NCBI GenBank assembly: GCA_003156715.1
Contig: PMHO01000050.1
Span: forward strand, 1,778 to 43,088
Direction of reading: 5' to 3'
DNA length: 41,311 nucleotides
Source: Candidatus Tityobacter terrigena
GTDB lineage: Bacteria > Vulcanimicrobiota > Vulcanimicrobiia > Vulcanimicrobiales > Vulcanimicrobiaceae
A model generated the notes under the pieces. It did no database searches. It worked only from the letters and a program-made list of their open reading frames with translations, and was not told the DNA's origin. A program made the translations under genes and the position numbers. Below, piece by piece: positions 31,634 to 40,621 of the stretch. How positions within the stretch are numbered: the stretch's first letter is position 1; the number at the start of each line of letters is the position of its first letter.

Positions 31634-32356
31634 ATGACGCAGAATCTTTCGCCGCAAGCCTACGCAAGAACGGCCGGCGTGGTCTACCTTATCGAAATCG
31701 CCCTGGCTTTTGCCGTGAATCCAGTGTGGTCGAGGCTCGTCGGCGCGGGCGGCGTTTTGGTAACGGGCGCTGAAATCGCGGCGCCGCTCTCGCCATGGCG
31801 GTTGGCCTTCGCGGGCGAGGTGTTGACCTACCTTTGCTACGCAGTGATCGCCGCGATGTTCTACGCCTTGCTCCGGCCGGTCAACCCGATACTGGCATTG
31901 CTGTCAGCTTTTCTTATGCTGGCCCACGCCGCAATTGGCGCGACGAGCGCCCTGGGGAGACTCGCGGCCTTGCAGCTGCTGAGCGGATCCGGCAACCTAG
32001 CCGCGATCGATCCTCGGCAGCTCCAGGCGATGGCATCGCTTGCACTCCAACTACACAACGACGGCCACGACGTAGGGCTCGTCTTTTTCGCTTTTCATTG
32101 TGCGGTGCTCGGTTATCTGCTCTACCAATCGGGATACTTTCCGAAGGCCTTCGGCGTGCTTTTTGCCTTAGCATCGCTCTGTCTCTTGACGAGTATCGTG
32201 ACAAGCTTCCTCGTGCCGGCAATCAACGCGGCGATTTTCCCCGCAATCGTCTTGCCGCTCTTCCTGGCCCAATTGCTTTTCACATTGTGGCTCACCCTCA
32301 TAGGCGTAAACCTCCGGAAATGGCCCATTGACTTGGACCATATGCCAGCCACGTGA
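31634..32356 (+). CDS. DUF4386 family membrane protein
   Basis: 240 residues with six or so membrane helices. The opening SPQAYARTAGVVYLIEIAL and the later YLLYQSGYFPKAFGVLFALA are the DUF4386 pattern. GWRL-like WRLAFAGEVLTYLCY marks the second helix. It is an inner-membrane protein of unknown function, often found singly in soil bacteria. The ATG at 31634 fits the family N-terminus. The gene converges on the haloalkane dehalogenase gene with 23 bp between, and no terminator is obvious. Confidence 0.88.
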   Translation: MTQNLSPQAYARTAGVVYLIEIALAFAVNPVWSRLVGAGGVLVTGAEIAAPLSPWRLAFAGEVLTYLCYAVIAAMFYALLRPVNPILALLSAFLMLAHAAIGATSALGRLAALQLLSGSGNLAAIDPRQLQAMASLALQLHNDGHDVGLVFFAFHCAVLGYLLYQSGYFPKAFGVLFALASLCLLTSIVTSFLVPAINAAIFPAIVLPLFLAQLLFTLWLTLIGVNLRKWPIDLDHMPAT

Positions 32357-32379
32357 AAGTCTGCCGTTAATTGGCGGAG

Positions 32380-33252
32380 CTAGCCTTCCGCAGTTTCCCG
32401 GGCGAAGCTCGCCAGGGCCATCCCGATCTCTTCGGGAGAATCTTCCTGGATGAAATGAATTCCCTTTACGCCGATCTCGCGCTGATTGGGCCACGTTCGG
32501 CAGAAATCGCGTTGGCGCCCGACGAGCTGCGCTCCCGGATCGGCGGAGATAAACAGTTTCGGGATTGAGCTCGTAGAAAGCCACGCCCCGTATTCCGTGA
32601 CGATCGACGTCACGTCGGCCGGCTCACCTTCAATCGGCAGTTCACGCGGCCAAACCAGGGTCGGGAGCCGGGCTTCACGCTCGCGGAACGGCCGGCGGTA
32701 CGCGGACATCTCTTCGTCGCTGAGCTTCCGTATGACGCTCTTGGGAAGGACGACCTCGATGAAAAAGTTGTCATCGAGCACGAGGTGCTCGCCGGCGTCC
32801 GAACGGAGAGCACGAAACATCTGGTCCCGTCCATTCGGGAAGTCGTCCCATCGGCGCGGAAGGACGATGGACTCCATGTACGCGATCGCCCTGATTCGAT
32901 TCGGGTGCCGAAATGCCCAATAGAAGCCTAGCGCCGAGCCCCAGTCGTGCAGAACGAGAACGACTTTCGCCCGCAGTTCCATCCTTTCGAACCAGGCATC
33001 CAGATGGCGCGCATGATCGACGAACCGGTACCTGCGCGACGGCATTTTTCCCGATTCCCCCATTCCCACCAGGTCGGGCGCAAGACAGCGCCCGACGCCG
33101 GCGACATAGGGGATGACGTTGCGCCAGAGGTACGATGAAGTCGGATTCCCATGCAGGAAGACGATCGGGTCTCCCTCTCCAAGGTCCACGTAGCTCATCT
33201 CCGTATCGAGGACACGAGCCCGCCGCCGTGGGTGCAGATCAAGGGGAGCCAC
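32380..33252 (-). CDS. Haloalkane dehalogenase (HLD-II-like alpha/beta hydrolase)
   Basis: 290 residues. FLHGNPTSSYLWRN carries the halide-binding Asn. VLHDWGSALGFYW carries the nucleophile Asp and the second halide-binding Trp. YMESIVLPRRWDDFP holds the catalytic Glu at the HLD-II position. GIHFIQEDSPEEIG holds the catalytic His. All five functional residues are in place, with spacing like DhaA/LinB. It hydrolyses carbon-halogen bonds of haloalkanes to alcohols; the real substrate may differ. It is cytoplasmic, with no signal peptide. Nearby genes show no halo-compound pathway. Confidence 0.9.
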   Translation of the reverse strand: MAPLDLHPRRRARVLDTEMSYVDLGEGDPIVFLHGNPTSSYLWRNVIPYVAGVGRCLAPDLVGMGESGKMPSRRYRFVDHARHLDAWFERMELRAKVVLVLHDWGSALGFYWAFRHPNRIRAIAYMESIVLPRRWDDFPNGRDQMFRALRSDAGEHLVLDDNFFIEVVLPKSVIRKLSDEEMSAYRRPFREREARLPTLVWPRELPIEGEPADVTSIVTEYGAWLSTSSIPKLFISADPGAQLVGRQRDFCRTWPNQREIGVKGIHFIQEDSPEEIGMALASFARETAEG

Positions 33253-33536
33253 GCGTCATTACCTCACAAATCGTGGCCAGGCGACCTCAGCGCTGAGAGG
33301 AAGGTGACGTTTTAAACTCCGGACTTATGGTCCTTGTGGAGCCATAGTATCGCCGAAGTGGTCGCAGAGGCGAGAGGTCGAGTGAAACCCGATCGCTAGC
33401 CTGGTAGCCGTTACCGGCGAGCTCGATGCGGTAAGCTTGCTGACATCGTTGCTCGCACAGCATGGGATTGCCGCTGCTTACCGTGAACAACGCCAATTGA
33501 CGTAAGACGCTTAGCATGGTTCAATCCTAGCACCTG

Positions 33537-34882
33537 ATGCTTACCCCTCTGTTCGCATTAGTCGCAGGGCTCGCGCCTGCGGCGCTTCACACTATTGCCC
33601 CTTCGATTCCGGTGCAAATGAGGCATCGGCTCCCCTCGCCGTCCGGCAGCGGGCTGCACGTCGTCGTCATCGTGCAAGAAAACCGGAGTCTCGACTACCT
33701 ATTCAACGGCTTTTCCGGCGCTAATACCGTGACGGTCGATCCGTACACGGGAACGGCCCTGCAATCCCTCTCGCTCGCGAACGCCGAGCAGCCCGATCAT
33801 GATCACGCCGGCGGCTTCACTACTGAATGCGCGGCCCCACCCGGCAGCTCGATGTGCGCGATGACCGGCTTTGCACAAGAGTCCATCCGGTGCCACGTCC
33901 GCAAGGGATCTCCCGGCTGCAGCGTCTACGTCTACGCACCGCAGAGCGAAGTTGCGCCCTACTGGAGCATCGCGCAACAAGGCGAACTGCTCGACGACGT
34001 GTTCCAATGCAACTCGGGGCCGAGCTTCCCAGCCCATCAATGTCTTATCGCCGGTCAGGCCGGCGGTTACGAGTCGAATGGGACAATCGATCGGGACGAT
34101 CCCTATGCCTGGGCAGAAAACAGGACCAATCCAACGTGCGCGAACAGACGCGGCATGGCCTTGTCGGTTGCGGTTAACGCTCATTATCCGGGTACGGAGA
34201 CGACGCAGCCCCTTTGCTCGGATTATAGGACGATCTTCGACGACGTTTCGGCTGCGGGCTAACCTGGCGGTACTACCTCGACAACGTTAATAGCTACTGG
34301 AGCGGACCCGAGAACGTGAAGCAAGATGCTGGCAGCGCCTCGATCATCGCGCCGGACTACCAGTTCTTCACCGACCTGCAGAACGGCTCGCTTGCGAATC
34401 TCACGTATATCATCCCCGAGATCCCTTGGAGCGATCACCCGGGAAAGGACCGTGTTTATTGGGCGGGCACCGACTGGGTCGGCAACCTCATCAACTCGAT
34501 CGAGGCTTCGCCGTTCGCCGCTAGCACCGAGATCATGGTCACCTGGGACGACTGGGGCGGGTGGTACGATCACGTCGTACCGCCCATCTGGCAGCCGGAC
34601 AGCTACGGCTTCCGAGTACCTGGAATCATCATCGGGCCGGGCGTCATCCCGAACACCGTCGACCACACCGAACACAGTCAGGCGTCGTTCATTATCGGGA
34701 CCATTGAGACGGTCTTGTCCTTGCCGTCTCTCAATCAAGAGGACGCGCAGATGGCGCCGTTTCAGAACTTCAACTTCGTCGAATATCCCGGAGCGCCGGC
34801 GTACGTTCCCGTACCGGTGCATAGCCCCCCGTCATGGTATCAAACGCAGAAGTCAACCAGCATCGAAGGCCCAGACGATTAG
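33537..34882 (+). pseudogene. Phosphoesterase (phospholipase C / acid phosphatase family, PF04185), broken by one-base frameshift
   Basis: The first frame (33537-34262) has a hydrophobic N-terminus, then LHVVVIVQENRSLDYLFNGF, the metal-binding opening of PF04185. It runs to FDDVSAAG and stops. The next frame picks up immediately with LTWRYYLDNVNSYWSGPEN (from about 34259) and continues to TWDDWGGWYDHVVPP and FRVPGIIIGPG, the family's catalytic C-terminal signatures. One missing G in the GGG at 34256-34258 would restore a normal ~450-residue secreted enzyme. Relatives hydrolyse phosphate esters or phosphatidylcholine outside the cell. The lesion may be real or an assembly error. Confidence 0.8.
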
Positions 34883-34891
34883 GTATTTAGG

Positions 34892-35665
34892 GTGAGACGC
34901 AAATCGTTATCCGTCATAGTCCTTACGCTTGCCATTCCGTCCGTGGCGCACGCCGCAATAATAACCAGCGTTCCGGCGACTGCGACCAGCCCCGCGATCG
35001 CGGTGTACGTCGCGAAGCCCCACGGCGACGGCACCTATCCGGCGGTTCTTCTGCTGCACGGGTGCGAAGGTTTCAACGGCTTCGAGGCCGTGGCAGCGGA
35101 CCGTCTGGCGATGCATGGTTACGTCGCGGCCGCAATCGACGAACTCGGACCTCGCCAGCCGGATGGGGCATGCGGCGGAGAGCGCGACGGCTCGATCGCT
35201 GAAGCTGTCGCGGCGCGGGCGACGCTCGCCTGGTTGCGCACGCAGCCCTACGTCGCGGCCGATCGCCTGGGCATCATCGGTTTTTCGATGGGAGGCAATG
35301 CAGCACTCAATCTCATCGACCCAATCGGCCCGCCGTCGCCGGTGCCGGCCGGCCTACGCGTCGCTATTGCGTTCTATCCGGCGTGTGAAGGACGCGACGG
35401 CAGGGTGACCGTCCCGCTTGCGATCTTCGACGGCGATGTCGACCAAATTACGCCGGCTGCGCCGTGCGCGTCGATGGTTCGTGCAGGTTCAGCCGCCGGG
35501 AAATCTCTGCAAATAACGACGTACCCTGGCGCGACGCACGGTTTCACGGTTCCCGGGCCCGACCGCACGTTCTTCGGCCAACCGATACGTTATGACCCAA
35601 CCGCTGCCGCCGATTCAACCGAAAAGACAGCGATACTCCTCGCGCAGTATCTCGGGAAGACGTAA
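34892..35665 (+). CDS. Secreted dienelactone hydrolase-family protein
   Basis: 257 residues from GTG at 34892. A signal peptide (SLSVIVLTLAIPSVAHA) is followed by an alpha/beta hydrolase fold with YPAVLLLHGCEGFNG. The nucleophile elbow is IIGFSMGGNAA, the Asp lies in IFDGDVDQITP, and the His in YPGATHGFTVPG. It acts outside the cytoplasm; substrate unknown (esters or lactones). It starts 9 bp after the broken phosphoesterase gene and could share its transcript. Cysteines in CEGFNG, ACGGERDG and FYPACEGRD could form disulfides in the exported protein. Confidence 0.85.
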   Translation: MRRKSLSVIVLTLAIPSVAHAAIITSVPATATSPAIAVYVAKPHGDGTYPAVLLLHGCEGFNGFEAVAADRLAMHGYVAAAIDELGPRQPDGACGGERDGSIAEAVAARATLAWLRTQPYVAADRLGIIGFSMGGNAALNLIDPIGPPSPVPAGLRVAIAFYPACEGRDGRVTVPLAIFDGDVDQITPAAPCASMVRAGSAAGKSLQITTYPGATHGFTVPGPDRTFFGQPIRYDPTAAADSTEKTAILLAQYLGKT

Positions 35666-36003
35666 CGACTCGTCGGCCAGGCCGCATCCCTAAGGCACCG
35701 CCGTGAGCGACCCGCAGGTGATCGTCGTGGGCGCAGTTGACCGCTTTCTCTGGGGCGATCCGCAAGTGCACGCGGATCATGGCCCCTGGCAGCGCGGCTG
35801 AGCGAGGGACCCGTTAGCCGAACCACCTTCGAGGGATGAGCGAGCCGTTCGGCTCACAGCAACGAAGAACGGCGGCGATAAGCGTCGGTTCGGTACGGAA
35901 TGCGTGAAGAAACTCTGAAAGGCGAGGGCGGACGAGCGGCGCGGCGCGCCGAAGCGCACCGTGTCCCCAATACCCCTTAAGGAATTTCGTAAGGTACTCG
36001 CCG
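35666..36003. other. Gene-free stretch before aroA
   Basis: 338 bp with no supported gene. A short plus-strand frame begins GTG at 35703 (about 33 codons), and two minus-strand frames (35777-35959, 35814-36014) overlap the aroA start. None has a recognisable motif. An AAGG about 9 bases before the TTG at 36004 is the likely aroA ribosome site. Confidence 0.55.
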
Positions 36004-37278
36004 TTGTCTCTCACCTTTCAAGCCGGCCCGCTACGCGGCGACGTGCGCGTAGCCGGCGATAAGTCGATCTCCCATCGCGCGCTCATGCTAGCGCTGCTCG
36101 CGCCTGGGACCTCGACGATCGAGCGGCCCAATCGCGGCGGCGACGTGCTCGCAACGCGTGATGCGGTCGTCGCACTGGGGGCTCGCATTGACGATAGCGA
36201 CGACACGATGCGCGTTACCGGGGGAACGCTGCACGATCCACCCGCGACGATCGACGCACGCAACTCCGGGACCACGACGCGCTTGCTGATGGGTCTGTGC
36301 GCAGGTCACGGTCTCAACGCACGCTTCGACGGCGACGCGTCGCTGCGCCGCCGCCCAATGGAGCGCGTTGCGCGCCCGCTCCGCGCATTGGGCGCGGAGG
36401 TCGAGACCAACCACGGGCGCTTGCCGGCGATGGTACGCGGCGTCGATCGGCCGCCGGGCGGGGAGTTCGCGCTCGAGGTCGCCTCGGCTCAAGTAAAATC
36501 GGCGATACTCCTCGCGAACCTGCGCGCGCGCCGGCCGGTGCGCGTCACGGGCGACCGCTGGTCGCGCGATCATACCGAACGTATGCTGCGGCACTTCGGG
36601 CGCTCGATCACGTTCGACGGAAAAACGCTCGAGCTCGAACCCGGCGCGCTCAGCGCTCAACGCGTGCGAGTTCCGGCCGATCTCTCCGGCGCGGCGTTCT
36701 TCATTGCCGCCGCCACAATGACGCCGGGCAGCGATCTCGTGCTGCGCGAAGTCGGGGTCAATCCGACGCGAACCGGTTTCATCGATGCTTTGCGCGCCAT
36801 GGGCGCCGATATCGCATTCGAGCGCGAGCGCGATCTGGACGGCGAGCCGGTCGCGGACATCCGCGTGCGTTACCGCCCGTTGCGGGCAACGCGCCTCGAC
36901 GGCGTGCTCGTCGTCCGAGCGATCGACGAGGTCACGATTCTAGCCGTAGCCGCTGCGCACGCGGAGGGAACGACCGAGATTCGCGACGCCGCCGACCTGC
37001 GTGGGAAGGAGTCGGATCGCCTGACGACCATCGCCCAGACGTTGCGCGCATGCGGCGTCACGGTCGTCGAATACCCCGACGGGCTCGACATCACCGGAGG
37101 CGGCGCGCGCCCTCCGCGACGAACGCTCAAGACCTTCAGCGACCATCGCATCGCGATGGCGGTCGCAGTGTTGGCCGCACCGACCGGGCCGCACCCGATT
37201 GACGACGGCGAATGCATCGCCATCAGTTTTCCTGACTTTCCGGCGCTCTGGCAAACCGCGCAGCAAACCCGGTTTTGA
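36004..37278 (+). CDS. aroA: 3-phosphoshikimate 1-carboxyvinyltransferase (EPSP synthase)
   Basis: 424 residues, the normal family length. The TTG start is placed so that the protein begins LTFQAGPLRGDVRVAGDKSI, just before the conserved GDKSISHRALML. Next come NSGTTTRLLMGLCAGHG, then LRRRPMERVARPLRALGA, and the C-terminal DHRIAMAVAVLA signature. It transfers enolpyruvate from PEP to shikimate-3-phosphate in aromatic amino-acid synthesis. The DUF1801-like gene overlaps its stop as TTGA. Confidence 0.95.
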   Translation: MSLTFQAGPLRGDVRVAGDKSISHRALMLALLAPGTSTIERPNRGGDVLATRDAVVALGARIDDSDDTMRVTGGTLHDPPATIDARNSGTTTRLLMGLCAGHGLNARFDGDASLRRRPMERVARPLRALGAEVETNHGRLPAMVRGVDRPPGGEFALEVASAQVKSAILLANLRARRPVRVTGDRWSRDHTERMLRHFGRSITFDGKTLELEPGALSAQRVRVPADLSGAAFFIAAATMTPGSDLVLREVGVNPTRTGFIDALRAMGADIAFERERDLDGEPVADIRVRYRPLRATRLDGVLVVRAIDEVTILAVAAAHAEGTTEIRDAADLRGKESDRLTTIAQTLRACGVTVVEYPDGLDITGGGARPPRRTLKTFSDHRIAMAVAVLAAPTGPHPIDDGECIAISFPDFPALWQTAQQTRF

Positions 37279-37856
37279 GTCAGAACGCATCGGCCAAGAG
37301 CAAGCCGAAGCGCGGCAACGCAGCCGAACGCGAACTCGAGACCTTCATCGATCGCTTCGACCCGGAGATCGCAGCAACGGCGCGCGCCGCCCTAGCGAAA
37401 ATGCGCAAGCGCCTGCCGAACACGTTCCAGCTCGTTTACGACAATTACAACGCGCTGGTCGTGGGCTTCTGCCCGACGATGCGCCCGTCGAGCGTCATTT
37501 TTTCGATCGCGATTTATCCGCGCTCTGCTGCCCTCTGCTTCTTCTGCGGCGGGGCCCTCTACGACCCAAAGAAACTGCTCGAGGGCAACGGTAAGATTTC
37601 ACGCCATATCAAGCTGGAAAGTGCGGACATGCTGGAGCTTCCTGCGGTCAAGGCTTTGATGACTCAAGCGCTCGCGCTAGCCGCCGAACAGCCCGACGAA
37701 ACGCAGCCCGGAGAAATCGTTATCAAATCGGTGTCGCCCAAGCAACGCCCGCGCCGCCCTAGCGTGCCTGTCCCGGCTAAGAAAGGACGCGAGGGCGAGA
37801 AACGGGCCTCAGCAAAGTGGCCGCCCGTGCGAGGCCGCACAAAGGGAGCCGGATGA
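37275..37856 (+). CDS. DUF1801-like protein with basic C-terminal tail
   Basis: 193 residues from a TTG inside the TTGA overlap with aroA. Residues about 20-135 resemble the DUF1801/YdhG fold (FIDRFDPEIAATARAALAKM; VYDNYNALVVGF; LCFFCGGALYDPKKLLEG). The last 50 residues are Pro/Lys/Arg-rich (KQRPRRPSVPVPAKKG) and probably disordered or nucleic-acid binding. It is cytoplasmic. A YdhG-like iron-chaperone role is known for a relative but should not be assumed here. Confidence 0.6.
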   Translation: MSQNASAKSKPKRGNAAERELETFIDRFDPEIAATARAALAKMRKRLPNTFQLVYDNYNALVVGFCPTMRPSSVIFSIAIYPRSAALCFFCGGALYDPKKLLEGNGKISRHIKLESADMLELPAVKALMTQALALAAEQPDETQPGEIVIKSVSPKQRPRRPSVPVPAKKGREGEKRASAKWPPVRGRTKGAG

Positions 37857-37872
37857 AGCAGGCTAAGCCGCC

Positions 37873-38211
37873 CTACCGCTTCTTCGGTTTCCACATCTCC
37901 TTCAAGACGCGTCCCACCTCGCCGGCAGCTGCTGCGGAACGTTGCAGTTGCTCCCGCGTCTGAGCGAGGCTCGCGATTGCGCACTGCGTGCGCTCGAGCA
38001 AGCCGGGTAGCGTGGTAAACGTTCGCTGCGCGATCGCGACGCGCGCCTCGACCAGCGCAAACTGACCCTGCAGCGGAAACGCTTCGAGAGCTGCAATCCG
38101 CTTTGCAACCGCTTTCCCGTTGCGCACGACGCGCACGATGCCGAGCACGATCAGGGCGATCATTCCGGCGATGCCGGCTAGCACGATGCCAGCGTCCAGC
38201 CAGCCCGACAT
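37873..38211 (-). CDS. Small membrane-anchored protein, unknown
   Basis: 112 residues. One N-terminal membrane helix (AGIVLAGIAGMIALIVLGIV) is followed by an amphipathic, coiled-coil-prone region and a basic end (KEMWKPKKR). The layout (single anchor plus helical cytoplasmic tail) resembles DUF948-type proteins, but similarity is too weak to name it. Its ATG follows the stop of the FmdB gene with no gap (TGAATG), so the two are co-translated. Confidence 0.65.
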   Translation of the reverse strand: MSGWLDAGIVLAGIAGMIALIVLGIVRVVRNGKAVAKRIAALEAFPLQGQFALVEARVAIAQRTFTTLPGLLERTQCAIASLAQTREQLQRSAAAAGEVGRVLKEMWKPKKR

Positions 38212-38592
38212 TCAGGCCGCCGTGTCGCTCGGCTTACTCTCGCTCTTCTTCTCGCCTGAGGAGTCGCTCTTCGCTTCGGCTTTTGCTTCCGACTTGGATT
38301 CCGCTTGCGCACCCTTGGAATCGCCGGGCGTACTCTTGGAATCGCCGGACGCACTTTTGGAATCGCCCGACGCAGCTTTCGAATCGCCGGACGAACCTTC
38401 GGACTTACCGCTCGACTTACGGGAATCGGTTACATAAAAACCCGAGCCCTTGAAGACGATGCCGGTTGGGCGGAAAACGCGCCGTAGCGGACCGCCGCAC
38501 ACCTTGCATACTTCGCCCGGCGCCTCTTTGAAACCGTGGCGGATATCGACGCTCGCAGAGCAGTCAGTGCACTGGTACTCGTAGAGGGGCAA
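38212..38592 (-). CDS. FmdB-family zinc-ribbon protein with low-complexity tail
   Basis: 126 residues. The first 55 form the FmdB ribbon: MPLYEYQCTDCSASVDI, then a second pair in CKVCGGPLRRVF, and the family ending FKGSGFYVTD. The rest is Ser/Lys/Glu-rich with a repeated SGDSK-type unit encoded by 21-bp DNA repeats (see separate entry). It probably binds zinc; putative regulator, target unknown. It is the upstream gene of the small membrane protein. Confidence 0.88.
   Translation of the reverse strand: MPLYEYQCTDCSASVDIRHGFKEAPGEVCKVCGGPLRRVFRPTGIVFKGSGFYVTDSRKSSGKSEGSSGDSKAASGDSKSASGDSKSTPGDSKGAQAESKSEAKAEAKSDSSGEKKSESKPSDTAA
38315..38398 (-). repeat. Four 21-bp tandem repeats within the FmdB-type gene
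   Basis: Units start at 38315, 38336, 38357 and 38378, each reading about TTGGAATCGCCGG plus eight variable bases on the plus strand. They encode SGDSK(A/S)(A/S)-like heptapeptides. The last unit has diverged (TTCGAATCGCCGG). Copy number could vary between strains by slippage. Confidence 0.85.
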
Positions 38593-38708
38593 CTTGTCCT
38601 CAGGCTTCTCGAACGATCGTCACAACGCAACAAGTATACACGTCTTTAGCAGTGTCCGTCAACGACTGCTAAAGCGGCCGGCCCAGCGGCGGCAGGCCTC
38701 CGGCGCTC

Positions 38709-39215
38709 TTAGAAGTCGGCTAAAATGTCCTCCGGCCCAGCTTTAAACTCGACCAGCCCTTTGAAATGAAGCAATGAGTCGCCGAGGAGCGCGTCGAGCC
38801 GGCGGCGCGCGGTCATGCGGTCGATCAAGGTTCCGAGCATGCCCCCGTAAGCGGGATAGTCGACCCGCACCACGATTTTGGAGCGCTCGCGCTTGCGCTC
38901 GATTCGAAAGTCGATGCGGCGCCGCAGCGAGTACGCGCCGACCAGCGAGACAATGTGCCCGTCCAGAAACTGATCGACCTCGTACAGCTCTTCCCGTTCC
39001 CCGGGAATTGCGCCACGCAGGACGACCTCGCTGCCCAAGGCAAGCGGTCCGCCGTCATCGGTGCGGCGGGAACTGACGAGAAACGACAGCCAGACCGGCC
39101 ACTTCTCGACCTCGCAGACCAGGCGAAAGGCGGCCTCGGCAGACGAGGCGAGCTCTTGGCTACGGCGAAGAGCGTTGCCCGATACACGGTCGGGCAACCC
39201 ATGCGTTATCAGCAT
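38709..39215 (-). CDS. SRPBCC (polyketide cyclase/START-like) protein
   Basis: 168 residues. The middle reads ELASSAEAAFRLVCEVEKWP then VWLSFLVSSRR, the usual opening of SRPBCC/polyketide-cyclase-like folds. A strand-rich half and a long final helix (TLIDRMTARRRLDALLGDSL) that would line the ligand pocket follow. The ligand is unknown. It is cytoplasmic. The ATG at 39215 gives a short N-terminal extension; a later start is possible. It lies 45 bp downstream of the amidohydrolase gene, on the same strand. Confidence 0.78.
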   Translation of the reverse strand: MLITHGLPDRVSGNALRRSQELASSAEAAFRLVCEVEKWPVWLSFLVSSRRTDDGGPLALGSEVVLRGAIPGEREELYEVDQFLDGHIVSLVGAYSLRRRIDFRIERKRERSKIVVRVDYPAYGGMLGTLIDRMTARRRLDALLGDSLLHFKGLVEFKAGPEDILADF

Positions 39216-39260
39216 GTTAACGAATTCGCCGCCGCGGGTCCGGCCCCTGGCGACCTGGCA

Positions 39261-40484
39261 CTACATCTTGCGATCAACGGAGCCCCCACCACTACCTGTA
39301 GCGTTCGGAGGCGGGCCGTACTCGACCCGGCCCGAGCCCACGCCGCGGGCGAACGCAACCAGCGTCTCGACTCCGAAGGCCAGCCCGTCCTCATCGAGCC
39401 GGAACTGCGGGCTGTGGCCGGGGTGGATCGAGCCGGCCCGCTCGCTGCGGACCCCGAGCCGTACCATCAACCCCGGCGCGCGTTCGGCGAAATACGCAAA
39501 ATCCTCGCCGCCCATCGTCGCCGGCGGAGTTTCGACACTCAGCGTACTCGTCTGCGCAAGATACGAACGGAACGATTCGGCGAGCACCGCATCATTGACG
39601 ACCGGGGGATAACCGTAGATCACCTCGAGCGAAGCGCGACACCCGTACGCACTTGCGATCCCATCGAGGATGCGGCGCGCCTTGCGTTCAAGGCCGGCGC
39701 GCACTTCCGGATCTTGCGAGCGAAACGTTCCGCCCAGCTTCACGCGATCGGCGATGATGTTGTGCCGGTAACCGCCTTCAATCGTCCCGATGGTGACGAC
39801 GACCGTCTTGAACGGATCGGACTCACGGGCCGCAATATTCTGCAGCGCGAGGACGGCCGCCGCGGCACATGGGATCGTGTCCGTTGCGGTATGCGGCGAC
39901 GCGGCGTGTCCGCCCACGCCGTCGATCGTGATGTAGAACTCATCGGCAGCGGCGTTGCACACGCCCGCAGTAAATCCGATCGATCCCGTGGGCAAGCGCG
40001 TGTCGACGTGCAGCATGGCAACCGCATCGATCGGCGGATCGTCCATCGCGCCGGCCTCGATCATCGGCAACGCACCGCCCGGGCCTTCTTCGGCGGGTTG
40101 GAACAACAACACCACCGCGCCGTGCAGGCGCGAGCGCTCGGCCTGCAGCACGCGCGCCGCACCGAGCAGCATCGCCGTGTGCGCGTCGTGTCCGCAGGCG
40201 TGCATCTTTCCCGGCAGCTCGGAAGCGAACGGCTCGCCCGACTGCTCGAGCACGGGAAGCGCGTCCATGTCGGCGCGCAAGCCCGCGACCTTGCCCGGCA
40301 GCTCGCCTCGGACGATCCCGACCACGCCGGTTTTTGCGAGCCTGCGATGTTCGATGCCCAGATCGGTGAGCTCACGCTCGACGATGCCCGCCGTGCGCTC
40401 TTCCTCAAAGCCCAGCTCCGGAAAGCGATGAATCTCGCGCCGGATTGCAATCGCGCGTTGCACTACGTCGACCTCGGTAATCAT
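39261..40484 (-). CDS. M20D amidohydrolase (N-acyl-amino-acid / hippurate hydrolase type)
   Basis: 407 residues. REIHRFPELGFEEERT opens the family fold. The metal ligands are in KMHACGHDAHTAML and FQPAEEGPGGAL, and GYPPVVND and TMGGEDFAYFAE complete the M20D signature. It hydrolyses amide bonds of N-acyl amino acids or related compounds, releasing an amino acid and an acyl group. It is cytoplasmic. The C-terminal 20 residues are Gly/Ser-rich and not conserved. A long antisense frame on the plus strand (38955-40625) is a shadow. Confidence 0.93.
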   Translation of the reverse strand: MITEVDVVQRAIAIRREIHRFPELGFEEERTAGIVERELTDLGIEHRRLAKTGVVGIVRGELPGKVAGLRADMDALPVLEQSGEPFASELPGKMHACGHDAHTAMLLGAARVLQAERSRLHGAVVLLFQPAEEGPGGALPMIEAGAMDDPPIDAVAMLHVDTRLPTGSIGFTAGVCNAAADEFYITIDGVGGHAASPHTATDTIPCAAAAVLALQNIAARESDPFKTVVVTIGTIEGGYRHNIIADRVKLGGTFRSQDPEVRAGLERKARRILDGIASAYGCRASLEVIYGYPPVVNDAVLAESFRSYLAQTSTLSVETPPATMGGEDFAYFAERAPGLMVRLGVRSERAGSIHPGHSPQFRLDEDGLAFGVETLVAFARGVGSGRVEYGPPPNATGSGGGSVDRKM

Positions 40485-40558
40485 CGAAGACGGCTACGCG
40501 GCGCGGGTTGCGAGGGCCTTTGGCCGTCCGTGCGTCGTTGCGCCCGTGCCGACGGGAA

Positions 40559-40580
40559 GGCCCGCCAACGCGGGCGGGCC
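40559..40580 (-). terminator. GC-rich hairpin after ftsZ
   Basis: GGCCCGCC (40559-40566) and GGCGGGCC (40573-40580) form an 8-bp stem with a six-base loop, about 40 bp past the ftsZ stop in the direction of ftsZ transcription. The following bases (TTCCCG) are only weakly U-rich, so termination strength is doubtful. Confidence 0.45.
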
Positions 40581-40621
40581 GTTCCCATTCGCGGCGGACG
40601 CTTGGCCGGGCTAGCCGTTTT

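Noticed and set aside
33287..33517. 76-codon minus-strand frame with two cysteines (CEQRC)
   Set aside because: No recognisable family, no ribosome site and the reading looks unstructured; kept only as a weak possibility.
35703..36014. Short frames between the dienelactone hydrolase-like gene and aroA
   Set aside because: None has a motif, ribosome site or consistent codon use.
38315..38398. CRISPR-like short repeats
   Set aside because: Units are in frame, contiguous without unique spacers, and encode the FmdB tail.
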